A stretch of DNA of 64,000 nucleotides from Polytrichum commune (GCA_950295325.1 OX485803.1:498001-562000), one strand, 5' to 3'; shown: positions 11,301 to 22,304, counted from the first letter of the stretch. Numbers and translations: made by a program. The notes: generated by a model from the sequence alone, not told the origin.

Positions 11301-13514
11301 TGTTGTTGTATCCAGCGTGTGATGGGTCATTCTGCAAGTGGTCAAATTATGTTTAAGAAAATGAATTGCCCTACACCTACCTGGTCCCTATTCTGGGTGT
11401 TTCAGTGTACACTTGCCTCTCTCATATATATCATACTAGCTTATTTTCACTAAACAATGTCTAATGGTAGGTTCTCTTTGTGTCATTGTGAGTATGAGTG
11501 ATTACGACTGTGGTGGGGGTATCTGTCAATGTTTAGTCATATTCTGTGCGTAGAGTCATTGTGTAGTTGTAATTCAATTTGTAAGAGTCATTCTTGTGTT
11601 GTATTGGTAGTTGTATTGAAGTAATTGTTGAGTTGTGTCTACCCCTAACTGGTGCCCATTCTAAGGCTGGTCGTTGGGGTTGGTGGCGTGCACAACAAGC
11701 TGTGTCAGGTAGGATGTCAGCACGCATGGCTGCTGTGGAGCAAACCCAAGCCGAGTTCAGGTCACAGTTGTCTGAGGTGTTGTTGACTAGCCACAACGAT
11801 GAGCAGGCTTTGAAAGCTTGCACCAACAAGTTGGACAACCTAGCTACAATGGTGGCGAACATAATGAACAAGTTGGAGTCCATGCCCATTGTGAGCGAGC
11901 CCAACCCGACATTCAACAACAGGGACGTGCATGGAGGCGTACCGAAATCCACGTGCGAGAATCAAGCCCAATCCCGTCCGACTCGCATTGGAACATCCAT
12001 GACGTTGCCAATAGATGTGGAGGATAACACGGACGATCGATTTGAAGATGTGACCCCTCCCAAAGACTACACGAGGTTGACACGGAGCAAAGATGCTAAA
12101 TTAAAGGGGGTTACCGTGTCGCAAGACAACAGTCAGGTGGGGAGTAAGGGACGTGCAAGCGAGAAGGCACCGAAAAAAGGGAGGGTAGCAAAGGGAGGTG
12201 TAAAGAAGCTGGCTGCAACGACGGCAGCCACTGGGCAGCCAATAAGTGCAGACGAAGGGAGGCCGGAAGTGGGGGTTGTCATTGGTGTGGTTCCAGAACA
12301 TGGCAGCATCTCTCCCAAGACAGTAGTGGATGGCAGCGGGGTGGAAGATGGTGGAGAGGGAGGGAATAAGGAAAGCGGGACTAGGGGGTTGGTAGATGTG
12401 GAGGGTGGGATAGGGGAGGGTGTCAGTGGTGTAGATGGGAGTTTGGAAGGAGGGAAAGGGCGGTTGCATAGAGGGGAGAGTGACCCTGTAGAGGGCGGGG
12501 ATGGGGATGTGGGAGTGTTAGCAGAGGCTGCATCCCTTGTTGAATCGCATGGGAAGGTCATCTCTCCAAAATCTGGGAGCCCAAACCCCCCCACCATGTC
12601 ACCAAGCAAGATAGGTGACATTGGTGGTTCACACAGTGCGTCGGCTGGTCAGGTGAGCCCGCCGCATAGTGTTCTTCATTCGTCGATAGCCGAGATCAAC
12701 AATCCTACCAAATTGTTGATTTTTAATGTGCATGGCACACTTCTGGACACTAGCCTATTAATCCAACCAAATCCAAATTGTGCCATTCGTGTGACGAAAA
12801 AAACTCCGACACGATGGTTCGTGTTCAGGCCATGGATGATGGAGTTTTTGGGCCATTGTTTTAAGAAGTTAAAAATAGCATTTTGGGGTATAAAGTCCAG
12901 TGAGTATATGTCAGAGGTTCTACGGGAGATCCTACCAGTGTTCGCTCATTTGGATGGCCACTCACCAGTTTTCACGTGGTCAGGAAAGGAATGGAGTTAT
13001 TTGAAAAGAGTGAGGATGTTTCAATGTGGGTGAAACCTTTGACAAAGGTTTGGAAGGCATGGCCATGTTGGGATGCTACCAACACTGTAATTATAGACCA
13101 CCATGAGCCTAGGGTGGAGTGCAACCCACCGTCGAATGTGATCATCCCCCCCCCCCCGATTCTATGTTACAAGTATGAAGGATTTAAGTGAGGACAAAGA
13201 TTATTTAAAAAACATGTTATGGCCAGCTCTTGAAGGCCTCTATCTGCACGAGGACGTTGGAACCTTTTTGTCTACTTACAATGTATCCAAACTGCAAGCA
13301 AGGGTGTGTGAACAGACTCAAATTTCGGGGAACATGGCAGACTCAATGGTGCAGGTTCCAGGAGGTGAGGGGAGTTGTGAACTTGAAGTTCACAATGCAC
13401 ATTGTCCCCCCTCCATTTAGTTGGTTGATGACTAATTGTCCTTGGATATTGCTTGCATGTGTATCAGGTTCCCGGGATGGAATTGCGGGGAAGGGGCGCG
13501 AAAACAAGGGATAG
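5355..13514 (+). CDS. Ptta/En-Spm (Transposase_24-type) gene with C-terminal NIF-like domain
   Basis: Second gene of the CACTA element, the likely DNA-binding TNPA-like partner. Exons inferred from splice sites and phase: 5355-5470 (starts MEEDNGDPDCRCPYEQERDK), 8408-8592, 9741-9853, 10066-10860, 10984-11067, and 11666 to about 13370, with a possible last piece to 13514. Exon 4 has a Met/Trp/Pro-rich stretch (repeats of PWMMGQQ), a basic coiled segment, and the family signature: GFKNAVKRQMKTDRSK, WFLGGKKECPVY, EPDQWARLCDYWSKPE. Exon 6 has a coiled coil (VEQTQAEFRSQLSEVL), a long Gly/Ser/Glu linker and a NIF-like domain. Frameshifts occur between about 12975 and 13030 and at a 12-13-base C run (13146-13158), so this copy may be dead. 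Exon borders are inference; the family call is firm. Confidence 0.75.
5471..8407 (+). other. Long first intron of the plus-strand CACTA gene
   Basis: Begins at donor GTAAGT (5471) and ends at acceptor ctgcag (8407). It contains two AAACCCTAA-like telobox clusters (about 6480-6560), one copy of the 145-bp direct repeat (7988-8138), and no coding stretch I can support. Its base composition is AT-rich and plain. Confidence 0.55.
7988..8138 (+). repeat. About 150-bp direct repeat, copy A
   Basis: Nearly identical to 14651-14803, starting ggatga(t/a)ttcttgtttttg and running through 'cgtgtttcatatcggattag' to 'gaagcacagtgagctt'. Copy A lies in the long intron and copy B downstream of the same gene, both within the CACTA element. 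No terminal inverted repeats were seen. Confidence 0.85.
9275..9440 (+). repeat. 'agtcattcactagtc' cluster in intron 2
   Basis: Seven or more degenerate copies of cagtcattcactagtca lie just upstream of exon 3 of the plus-strand CACTA gene. Same word as the other CACTA short repeats. Confidence 0.75.
12700..13305 (+). other. NIF/FCP1 (CTD-phosphatase-like) domain captured in the CACTA gene
   Basis: The C-terminal part of the plus-strand CACTA gene resembles the NLI-interacting-factor/FCP1 haloacid-dehalogenase fold: KLLIFNVHGTLLDTS, RWFVFRPWMMEFLGHCF, IAFWGIKSSEYM, then one frame over VKPLTKVWKAWP, NTVIIDHHEPR and NPPSNVI. Known active members need DxDGT and a later DDSP-type Asp. Here these read NVHGT and DHHEP, so the phosphotransfer aspartates are gone. 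The domain would be a non-catalytic, perhaps protein-binding, module. Capture from a host gene is inferred. Two frameshifts fall inside or next to the domain. Confidence 0.7.
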
Positions 13515-15054
13515 CACATCAGGCAATGCAACATTGCCTGCACGCCCGGTTTGTGCAATCCATCCCTAAACATTGTTAGAAGTAATTCAGCAGTCGTTAT
13601 TTAGTCTCTCAGCAGTCGTTTATAGCCATGTAACAGTCATTAGCAGTCATTAGCTGACATTTGATGTTCAGTTATGGAAGATCCTCAAAGACCTTCAGCT
13701 TGGGTGGAGTGTTTCGAATAATATTTAAAGGCCTAATTCAACGATAGATGCTATTACAGTCAAACGAGTGACGAAACGTTAGTACTTAGGGTTGGTTCCA
13801 AATGCAAGAGTGATCTCATTCTTTTCAAAACATGGCAATTCCTGCTGAATGTTCATGGGTTGGTCAATGCGCTTGCTAACAAAACCCTTGATAAAACCAA
13901 TAGTGCCCTCTAAATTTTGTAGGATATATCTACGTAGACGCTTCTAAGAATGTGAATAAAGACAGAGAAGTAAATATTTCCAACATAGACTCAACCTGGA
14001 TGCTTTTTATCATGTCTGGATTCATGCTCGAAGCCTTCTGAATAGAAAATGATCTCCAATTTCGTAACAACCTACTAGAGAAACAGACATATCAGAATTC
14101 ATCTGCAAGGAACAAATTTAGACACGACATATATATATAGATTAATCATGTATTAAAATATTTATCACAGTATGAGCATCAGCCTAAGGAAGAGAAGCCG
14201 GAATGGCGCCTGGCCCTGTTATAGACTGAGTTTTTTGTTTGGCATAAATTGAGGTATCATATTCTAGCTGCGAGGTTTTGATCATTGAGCTGATCTTTAA
14301 ATGGAGGCCATGCACAAAAGGGTCTGCGAGCATGTTCAAAAGTTTACGAGATTCCTTGAGTACAAACTTTGTGTAATTCCATACAAATGAATATGCTATC
14401 GAGGAGATGCAAATTTGGGATATGGAGAAGGTGGTGGTCCTGTATGGTATGTGGGCCTTATGTGGTTACTCGTCTTAATTGTACACCTGTATATGAGTGG
14501 TATATGGGAAGGCTTGTAGTTAAGAACGGACAATAAATTGACACATGTTACAACGAGTCTGGACTATGTGCTTAAAATAAAGACACAATCACGCTAGGTT
14601 CAATAAGCTAACATAGTTAGGAGGAGGTCATGTGAGGAATTATATATATATGGATGAATTCTTGTTTTTGCACCCTCAAATTAAATTTGAGTTCCATCTT
14701 GTGCTAATCACGTGTTTCATATCGGATTAGCAGTGGGCTGGTAGGGGAAAAGAACAAGTCAAGACCCATCTACCTTAGTTGCAGTGAAGCACAGTGAGCT
14801 TGAGCACAAGGAATATTTTCAGCATTGAGCTCTTGCTGTTGGGAGAGTGAAATGGGTTTGTTGCTCTTACTTTAATAAGTATCAGAATTTGAAGGCAGAA
14901 AGAGACTGACATTTAGCAGTCATTTAGCAGTCAGTTAGCAGTCAGTTGTCAGTCAGTTAGCAGTCAGTTAGCAGTCACTTACCAATCATTTAGTAGTCAC
15001 TTAACAGTCATTTTGCAGTCAGTGATTAGTGCCACATGATCTCATTGGTTAGAC
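13515..15054 (+). repeat. Non-coding DNA with two 'agtcatt' repeat clusters
   Basis: Apart from the direct repeat at 14651-14803, this 1.5-kb stretch has no gene I can support. It holds variant subterminal-type repeats: 'cagtcgtta/cagtcattagcag' at 13585-13660 and a tighter run of 'ttagcagtcagttagcagtc' at 14905-15030. Confidence 0.6.
14651..14803 (+). repeat. About 150-bp direct repeat, copy B
   Basis: Second copy of the repeat at 7988-8138, about 6.7 kb away in the same orientation, with only a few mismatches. It follows an AT-rich stretch (tatatatata near 14640). It suggests internal duplication of CACTA non-coding DNA or a short dispersed repeat inserted twice. Confidence 0.85.
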
Positions 15055-15402
15055 TTGGTTGCTGACACATTGCTAATTAGATACTTACATTGTATGAGGT
15101 ATGCCATTGATTGTTTTGTGGATGGTGTATGGGTGGAGTTCAATGTAGGGCAATCCGTGCAAATGATGAGCCCGAAAAATAAGAGACGGAAGGTGGCCAT
15201 TGGTAAGATCAGCGGTGTGGGGGGTGTGGATAAGTTTCATTTTAAGGTCATTCCGGAGTTTTGCTACAAAGTGGACGTGACCACTGCTTACCTAGGTGAC
15301 GTGAAACTTGCATATCCACATGAGGATGGAGACCAATGGTTAGTGAAAGATGTGGTGGGAGGTTGCACACTGTGGAACGAAAGAAATTTGAGAGCAGCAT
15401 GA
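15055..15402 (+). CDS. Hypothetical exon, C-terminal domain of a CACTA-associated protein
   Basis: A 115-codon open stretch containing YAIDCFVDGVWVEFNVGQ, KNKRRKVAIGKI, FCYKVDVTTAYLGDVKLAYP and QWLVKDVVGGCTLWNE, ending in TGA at 15402. The pattern (a 'GxVW...VAIG.I...V.V..A.L..P' beta-rich domain ending in a W-x-K-like basic tail) resembles the uncharacterised domain that often follows Transposase_24 in plant En/Spm-like proteins. The true start is unknown; the ORF is probably a terminal exon. It lies 1.5 kb past the NIF-like part, so it may be the last exon of the same gene or a separate unit. Confidence 0.5.
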   Translation: MVADTLLIRYLHCMRYAIDCFVDGVWVEFNVGQSVQMMSPKNKRRKVAIGKISGVGGVDKFHFKVIPEFCYKVDVTTAYLGDVKLAYPHEDGDQWLVKDVVGGCTLWNERNLRAA

Positions 15403-16241
15403 TTTTTTCCCCCTCCACGGACTTATGAGGGAGGACATAGAGGGTTTACTTGTTGTAAACTCTGAACCCACCCTAAACCACGCCCACGCATTTTGTAGGG
15501 AACTGAACAATTGATTTGAAATATGTATTCTTTTTCAAATATGATACTCACTCATCCATTGAGTCTCCCTCTTTAATGCTTAAATGGTAGTTGCATGCTT
15601 GAAAGATATGGTGAACGCAATTTCTCATTGTGATTGGCATGCGTTGACTAGCAAGTTTGTAGTCGTTGAGGTAGAGTTCATAACAGATTTTGTAGTCACT
15701 GTCAAGTCATGCTAAGTGTACATCAATGATTGCACACCTTTTATAGTGTAGTCATTGTTAACCATTCACAGTCAATCCGCAGTCAAAATGGCATGACACA
15801 TGAAGCAAAAAATTTGCTACTGCTGTCGTATTCTAGTCATTTATGCATCCACGTGTAGAACTGAGTCATTACTATTGACACGTGTACCCCTGACACCTCG
15901 GCACACGCATTCAAATGTCCCACTAATGAAAGAGTAAACAATGACTCAATGTGTTGACAGATGGCCTAAACCCGTGCACATGTCATTTAAATATAGTTCT
16001 TCAATAGTAACATAATAGTCGTTTAGGATACACATGGCAACCGGCAAATGACTACACAATCACTATATTGTTGGACACGTGGCATTATATTAGTTGCCCA
16101 CATGTAACGATGACATGGACAATTGACTCGGAAGCCACGTGTCTGTTGACATGGCGTGAGAACCAACTCAGATGATGACATGTATATGAGGTTCTGGCGT
16201 GGATGCCATGTCAAATGATGACTTGGATGCGAGGTCGTGGC
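15403..16241 (+). repeat. CACTA right subterminal region, left part
   Basis: No ORF. Contains scattered 'agtcatt/agtcgtt' words and, from 16172 to 16246, two copies of a roughly 44-bp unit (gatgatgacatg...gaggtc...tggcgtggatg). A third copy sits at 23300-23341, beyond the Gypsy insertion. Together with 23297-23571 this is the original subterminal region. Confidence 0.65.
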
Positions 16242-16246
16242 GTGGA

Positions 16247-17219
16247 TGTCGCAACCCTTGCTAGCCCCCCTTGACAATCTTGCCAATTTTCAATTCTAGC
16301 AAAGGTTACGAGCGCTAACCATTCGCATTCCGCCATGCTAATGGTTAACTCCTCCTACCCCGGACCTTATAGTTCATAGGAGGGAACCAACCCTCCTACT
16401 TTGCTTTCGGGACTCACCCCTTAATCGGTAACCCATTCCTAGATGTGGACTTCCGTCCATGGAAGTCCAATCCCATGTTGATCATCGCGTTGCCGGAGCA
16501 ACACTACAACAACCCGAACCATACTAGGCAACTATGGCCTCACAATGGGCCAAAGCCCATGGAGGCCGAGCCGTTCGGCCTCGGGTGGGTGAGGCCACAC
16601 CACCTCACCCATATAAGCCTCTAGGACTTCACGCGGGGCCCCTACCCCACTGTCAACCAACGTCTTGTCTCTCCACCAAGAGTTGGGGCCAAGTGGACAT
16701 TTTCCTTTAGCTGCTGGGCCTAGAGCCCCCCAGCAGCTTCAGACCATCATAACTTCTTTGTATGATGTCTGATCATAACAAACAACCACTCCATCGTCAT
16801 CTACGCTTCACGTAGATGCCGATGGACTCCTCACCTGCCCCATTCGGGCAAGTATTGAGGAAGTTATGCCTGTTTGAACCTTGGCAGTCCCGGGAATCAC
16901 TCCCAGGCACTGCTGTACCAGGGCGCTGTCCCGGGACAGCGCCCCACTCAAATGGCCATAACTCCTAGCTCACACCTCCGATTGAGGTGTTCTTGAGCTT
17001 TCTAGAATCACCATGCCATGAGCTACGCATAGCTCATGGCCTTACCCCCATGCCTCCTAGTCTCCGTGGGTGGGAGGCGTTCCCAACGCCCGGGGCCCTC
17101 ACCCACACTAGGATCACTTGGGCCCTCTCACCAACGGCGCCACAAGTCCCGGGTGTCACTCCGGGGTCCCCCTTGTGCCCGTGGTGTTTCGGGCACTCCT
17201 CATGGAGAGGTGCGCGACA
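16247..17219 (-). repeat. 3' LTR of the Gypsy element
   Basis: Downstream LTR, same length as the partner and one visible mismatch. Its inner neighbour on the minus strand is a purine-rich stretch, the likely polypurine tract. Confidence 0.95.
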
Positions 17220-17232
17220 CTCACCCCCACCA
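17220..17232 (-). other. Polypurine tract
   Basis: On the minus strand GGTGGGGGTGAG immediately precedes the TGTCGCGC start of the 3' LTR, as expected for the plus-strand DNA primer of an LTR retroelement. Confidence 0.75.
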
Positions 17233-18495
17233 AACGGAGTCGATGCCCTCATCGACTATACTCGTAGTCGGCACACCAATTCTCAAGTTGCCATCCTCTA
17301 TGGTGCGGCATTGTGTTTACCTTAGGGCGCGACCCCCACAATGCATCTTCAAGTTTGGCATAGTCCCAAAGGTGTCGTTCCTAGGTGGTCCGTTAGCGAC
17401 CTTGGATCTCTCCTCCAAGGACCTAACCTACACTAGACCCACCTACTTTGGGACTCACTTGGGTTGCCCCTCCTTTGGGGCCTCCCCCGTTAGGCTCCAC
17501 TAGCCTAACATGACACATCTAGGCGAGACCTCAACGCTTCCACTAAGTTGTCTCGGTTGCAACTCCGAGATGGCTTTCCATTGTTAAGCCACGCCTCGAT
17601 CGCACGGGGGTGATGCCAAGTCCCGCCCGACTCGGTTCCCACTTTGCTCTTTCGAGACATGGGTTCATGACTCCCATGCGCCAACTCTCGTTAGCTCGCG
17701 GGTAGCACTTTTATGAGCACGCGCCATCACCTTGTCCCCGCCCGGACAAGCCCACAACTAAGAAGTTTCTTGGTTTTATTCAAGGCCCCTCCAAGCCATG
17801 GCCCCCAATTACTCGGCTTACCCAACCTAGTTTGGCATATCTATTCCCCCTCTTCCATTAACCAAGCACAAGTACAAGACTAGGACCTCATCTCATACTT
17901 TTCTCTTTGCACCACTAAAGTTTGGACTTTATTCCCTCAAGCCAAAGAACAAGTTCATGTTGTGGCGTAATTAACCTCGAAGCTAAGTGTGCTACTAGCG
18001 TCTCTCCCCCACTAAAGGAGATTGATGTCCTCATCAATGCCTACACTTCATTTTATTGGAATCCTTAGCCTTAGTTTCTTCAAAGTGCTTCACCTATTCA
18101 TTGGTGTTCACCATGTCTCTTGCCGCCACCCAAACGGTTTTTTTTTCATGGTATCCTCACCATTTCACCAAGTACTCTTTTGCACATTTTCTTTCATTTT
18201 CACTTGGGCTTCCTACACTTGAGGGTGCCCTCCTACCTCATGTTCCAAATGACCTCCACAATGTCGGGACGTGGCCTAATCACTTGCTTGTGATCGGGCC
18301 ACAAGGTGTTGTCCTAAAATGACTTTCGTAATGAGACATGAAATGTCGGATGCACTTTGATCTCCGGCGGTAATTCCAACTTATACATGTCCTTGAACAC
18401 TTGTTCCACAATGGAAAACGAAGCTCCAATTTTGGACATGAACTTTTGAAGTAAGGCCTTTGGGCAAGGTGAAGTTGTCCACATTCAACAACACC

Positions 18496-19482
18496 TTATT
18501 GGCCCACCTCGTACTCCACTTCGCGTCTTCCGGCATTGATTTGCACTCCGTAGCACCTTCGGGCTTTCTCCACCAACAACTTGGTCATCTCCAAGACTTG
18601 TTTACCATCCTTGGCCAAGTCCTCACCATCTTGGTTGAACTCTAGTGTTGAATGTGCCCCCTCGAGAGCTAGGTTAATAGGTTGGAGCGCATCCACTCCA
18701 TAAGCCACCACGAAAGACCACCCCTTGGTAGCCAAGTGCGTGGCTACATTGCAATTACACTCCGCTCGACCCACATAGACCGCCCAATCTCCTTGGTCCG
18801 CCCCCACCAAGTTCCTCAAGTATTGCTTCAAGACTACATTCACATGCTCCGCTTTCCCATTCATTTGGGAATGCAAGGCCGTGCTAAACCTTAGTTTCAT
18901 TCCGACCTCCTTAGAGAAATGCATTGAAAATGCACTTGTGAACTTTGGATCTTGATCCCACACAATCACTCTTGGCAACCCGTGGTGCCTCAACCATCCT
19001 TTGAGAAAAGGCTATGCGGTCTCCAACGCGGTGGCGGTTCCCACAATCGGCACCATGTGTGCCAACTTGGCAAACCGCTCTACCATCAACAAGATGGCAT
19101 CATACCCATGTGACTCCGGCAAACTTGTGATCAAGTCCATGCACATACTATGCCATGGCGCCGACGGGATAGGCAACGGTTGCAAGAAACCGCCTTGCTT
19201 TTGGTAAGAGGCTAGGTTCACTTGGCATTTTATTCACGCCTTCACAAAGTGGGTTATATCCTACTTTATGCACCGCCAATGGTACCTCTTTGACACCATT
19301 CTATGGTGGTTTTTTCTTTCTACTCTATGGCCGGCAATAGGACTATCACATTCTTCCTTCAAAACCGATAGCCTCAACTTGCCTTGTGGCACATACACCC
19401 GACTTTGTTTACACTTGAACAATCCGTCCACCAACTTAACCTCTTTGAGCACCTTGCTCTTGCGAAGCTCACCTAAAAGCAT
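18496..19482 (-). pseudogene. Gypsy integrase remnant
   Basis: Three broken blocks in the order of a Ty3/Gypsy integrase. 19482-19261 is the zinc-binding N-terminus (RVYVPQGKLR, SPIAGHR, KRYHWRCIK). 19221-19012 has GGFLQPLPIPSAPWHSMCMD and GYDAILLMVERFAKLAHMVP. 18993-18496 has LPRVIVWDQDPKFTSAF, LRFSTALHSQMNGKAEHVN and LKQYLRNLVG. The three catalytic residues (Asp in CMDL, Asp in DQDPKF, Glu in GKAEHVN) are still present. A TGA sits at about 19230 where the family has a zinc-binding Cys, and frames change between blocks, so no full protein can be made. Confidence 0.85.
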
Positions 19483-19714
19483 TTGTGCTTTGGGGTAGTT
19501 AATTTACCCCTCCCGTATCTTGCATCACAAGTTTCCTTCGCCGGCACACATTAGCCACAAGGTTTGGATGGTTCTCATTGCTTGGAACTCTTCCCGTCTA
19601 CTTAGCGCATCCGGCACCACATTTCCACGGTCCGGTTTGTGGATTAAATCCACCTTCATAAGCGCCAAGCTATCATGCCAACGCAATGACTTGGCGCTCA
19701 CTTGCGCTTGTATG

Positions 19715-21199
19715 TCAAAATACTTTTAGGACACATTGTCCTTGTAGACCTTTACTTTGTGCGACCCCAACTAGTGTCGCCACATCTTCAAGCAATGCAC
19801 TACCGCAAAGAAGTTCTTTGTCATGAGTTGGTTGTCTTCTTTGACAACCATCGAGCTTTATGCTCGCATATGCAATGGCCATCCATCTTACACATAATCC
19901 ACCATTGGCAAAGTCACTCACCCCCGTATGCACCTCAAAAGGTTTGTCAAGCTCCGCGAATTTGAGCACGGGCGGCGAAGAGAACTTGGTCTTAAGCTCC
20001 CCAAAGACTCGTGACAAACATCATCCCACTCTTGGGATAGCCATTTCTTCCACAAGTCGAACCATCGAGCTTCATGCTCTCATATGCGATGGCCATCCAT
20101 CTTGCATCAACATCCGCCAATGGTAAAGTCACTCGCCCCCCGTATGCACCTCAAAAGGTTTTTCAAGCTCCGCGAACTTGAACACGGGTGGTAAAGAGGA
20201 ACTTGGTCTTAAGCCCCTCAAAGACTTGGTGGCAAGGCTCATCCCACTCTTGGGATAGCCATCTCTTGCACAAGTTGGACAAGCTTCTACAACCATGGAG
20301 CTTAATGCTCCTATAAGCAATGGTCATCCATCTTGGATCAACATCCGCCAATGGTAAAATCCTTCGCCTTCATGTGCACCTCAACATGCTCATGAAAACC
20401 CGGAAACGTAACCACATGTTGTGAAGAGAACTTACTCTTGAGCTCCCCAAAGGCTTGGTGGCAAGGCTCATCCCACTCTTGGGATAGCCATTTTTTCCAA
20501 CATGTTGACTAAGGTTCTAGCAACCTTAGAAAAACCATGAATGAAGTGGTGGTAGTAGTTGTCTAGGCCAACAAATGACCTAAGCCCTTTTCTTGAATCA
20601 AGGGCCAATTCTCTTCTTGGATTGCCTTGACATTCTTCATGTTTGTCCACCAACTTCCTTTGTCACCACATACCTCAAGAACTCAATCTCTCGTTGAGCA
20701 AAGTTATTTTTCACTTCTTGGCGGTAACTTTTTGGGCAACACATTGGTGAATACATCCTTGTATCTCACCAACATCCCACCAATGTGGTTTGGAGGAGGC
20801 CCATCTTTCCTAGCCTCCCCATACATTCCTTGGAGTTGCTCCAATTGAACCACGACCATTATGTTTTCTATTTTTCATTTGGTCCATTAAGACCAAATTC
20901 AACTTGGGTCCTCCTACCATAGGAGTCCTTGTCAATTTGAACTTCAATTCTTTGCCATTATGACACATCATAATGCACCGCAAGCTCACCGGCTTGCACC
21001 TCACATCTATCATGTGAGTTTCAAAGTAGGCGGCCTTCACAATGACATGCATTTCATCTATTTCACATGGTGTGAAATTTTGACAAAAATCCAATGTCCC
21101 ACATTGAAAGGTTACATGCATCGCGGCCTCCTTTGTCTCATGCGGTTCGCCCTTTCCAAACCGCACCTTGGTGGGCTTGCTTTCTCTATCAATCGGCAA
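19715..21199 (-). pseudogene. Gypsy protease/RT/RNase H remnant with RT core deleted
   Basis: In minus-strand order: a protease-to-RT linker (21199-20810; FTPCEIDEMHVIVK, GPKLNLVLMDQ), then a jump directly to the RT connection (20653-20468; LRSFVGLDNYYHHFIHGFSK), then RNase H start blocks (KPFEVHTG, IAYASIKLDGC). The RT palm with its YxDD motif should lie between 20810 and 20653, but there is room for only about 50 codons, so the catalytic core has been deleted. The RT/RNase H junction is repeated in tandem (see 19836-20500). Confidence 0.75.
19836..20500 (-). repeat. Tandem repeat of the RT/RNase H junction, about 180-bp units
   Basis: Three to four diverged units share 'catcccactcttgggatagcc', 'accatcgagctt(c)atgctc', 'atggccatccatcttg' and 'cacctcaaaaggttt' (starts near 19836, 20020, 20215 and 20440). 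They encode versions of FEVHTG...IAY.SIKLDGC. This is internal amplification of coding DNA within the element. Confidence 0.8.
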
Positions 21200-21339
21200 G
21201 CCCCAACTCCCTTGTGAGTTTTGGGCTCAAGAAGGAGTGGTAGCCTCTTTGTCAACACATGAGACATTTCTCCCATTCATTGAGCCTCAAGGTACAAAAG
21301 ATTTGGCCTTGGCTTAAGGCTACTAGCCTTGGTCACAAT

Positions 21340-21660
21340 GCCATCGTCTTACATTCGGTCCTCGGCAACTTGGCTTGGCTTGGTCCGCAAAGCCAACTTT
21401 AAACATTTCGTCCGCGGGACAAATTGGTTTGGCGCCACAAAACCAATTTCTAATAGTTTGTCCGCAAAACAAACATGTTTTGCCTTGGTAGCACAAAGCC
21501 ACCTTCCCACACTCCGTCCGCGGCACGAACATGAATTGCCTTGGTAGGACAAACCCACCTCCCAACATTCCGTCCGCGGCACAAGTATGATTTGCTTTGG
21601 AAGCATAAAGCCACCTTTCAACATTCCGTCCGCGGCACCAACATGTTTTGCCTAAATAAA
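21340..21660 (-). repeat. Minisatellite, about 60-bp units, in the Gypsy gag-proximal region
   Basis: About six units built on 'ccgtccgcggcac(a/g)aacatg...tttgccttggtagcacaaagccacctt'. On the minus strand they read as repeats like VPRTEC..V.LCYQGK, but no gag domain is recognisable. 21200-22304 otherwise shows no identifiable gag gene. Confidence 0.75.
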
Positions 21661-22304
21661 ATGGACCAAACAATTTGCACTCATTTCCTTTGGGACCTAC
21701 TTTGGCTAAAGCCACTTGTGGTGATGCGCCGCCACACTTCTCTTTGGGACCATCGGCTTCAATGCTCTTGCAAACTTGATGGTCCCCACCATGTCCTCAA
21801 GAAGCCTTAGGGACTTAAACAAGGCATCCACCACCCGCTTTTAAAACCCCACCTAAAAGGATGCATTTCTTAGAAAGCTCGTCCGTTTTAGGTGTATCCT
21901 TCATTTGTGTGTTTGAATAGCGCACATAGGCCTTAAGAGGCCCCGGGTGCCTCATTAGCACCAAATTCATTCCAACATCAATACCTTCCAAGCATTTCGA
22001 ATTGGAATTTCAATCCAACATTAATGCCCTCCAAGGTTTTGGGTGCTTTCGGTATTCTAGGCCCCAAATGTTTTTTGAGGTTTGCGGGAGCCCTTTTCAA
22101 AGCACTCCTCCTTTTTCCTTACAAAATCCACCCTCATGCCCACCATTGTCATTAGAACCAATGGTATGGTCAAATTCCACTTGCACATGATCCTTGTTCC
22201 AATTTGAGCCTCACAACCTTTTGGAAACCCCGGGCTCACCATCATAACCTGCATTTTTGATACCCATGTTTCCATCAAAGTACGAGCTCAAAACTTGGAA
22301 CCCT

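Noticed and set aside
12101-12621. Pro/Thr/Ser-rich minus-strand frames opposite the CACTA gene
   Set aside because: They are the antisense of the Gly/Ser/Glu-rich linker, where biased codons leave several frames open.
16987-17503. Long frames in GC-rich sequence around the LTRs (also 23059-23486)
   Set aside because: They are identical because they lie in the two LTRs, occur on both strands, and match no protein pattern.
21323-21715. Cys-containing repeat protein resembling zinc knuckles of gag
   Set aside because: Cys/His spacing does not fit CCHC, and the frame simply follows the 60-bp DNA repeat.
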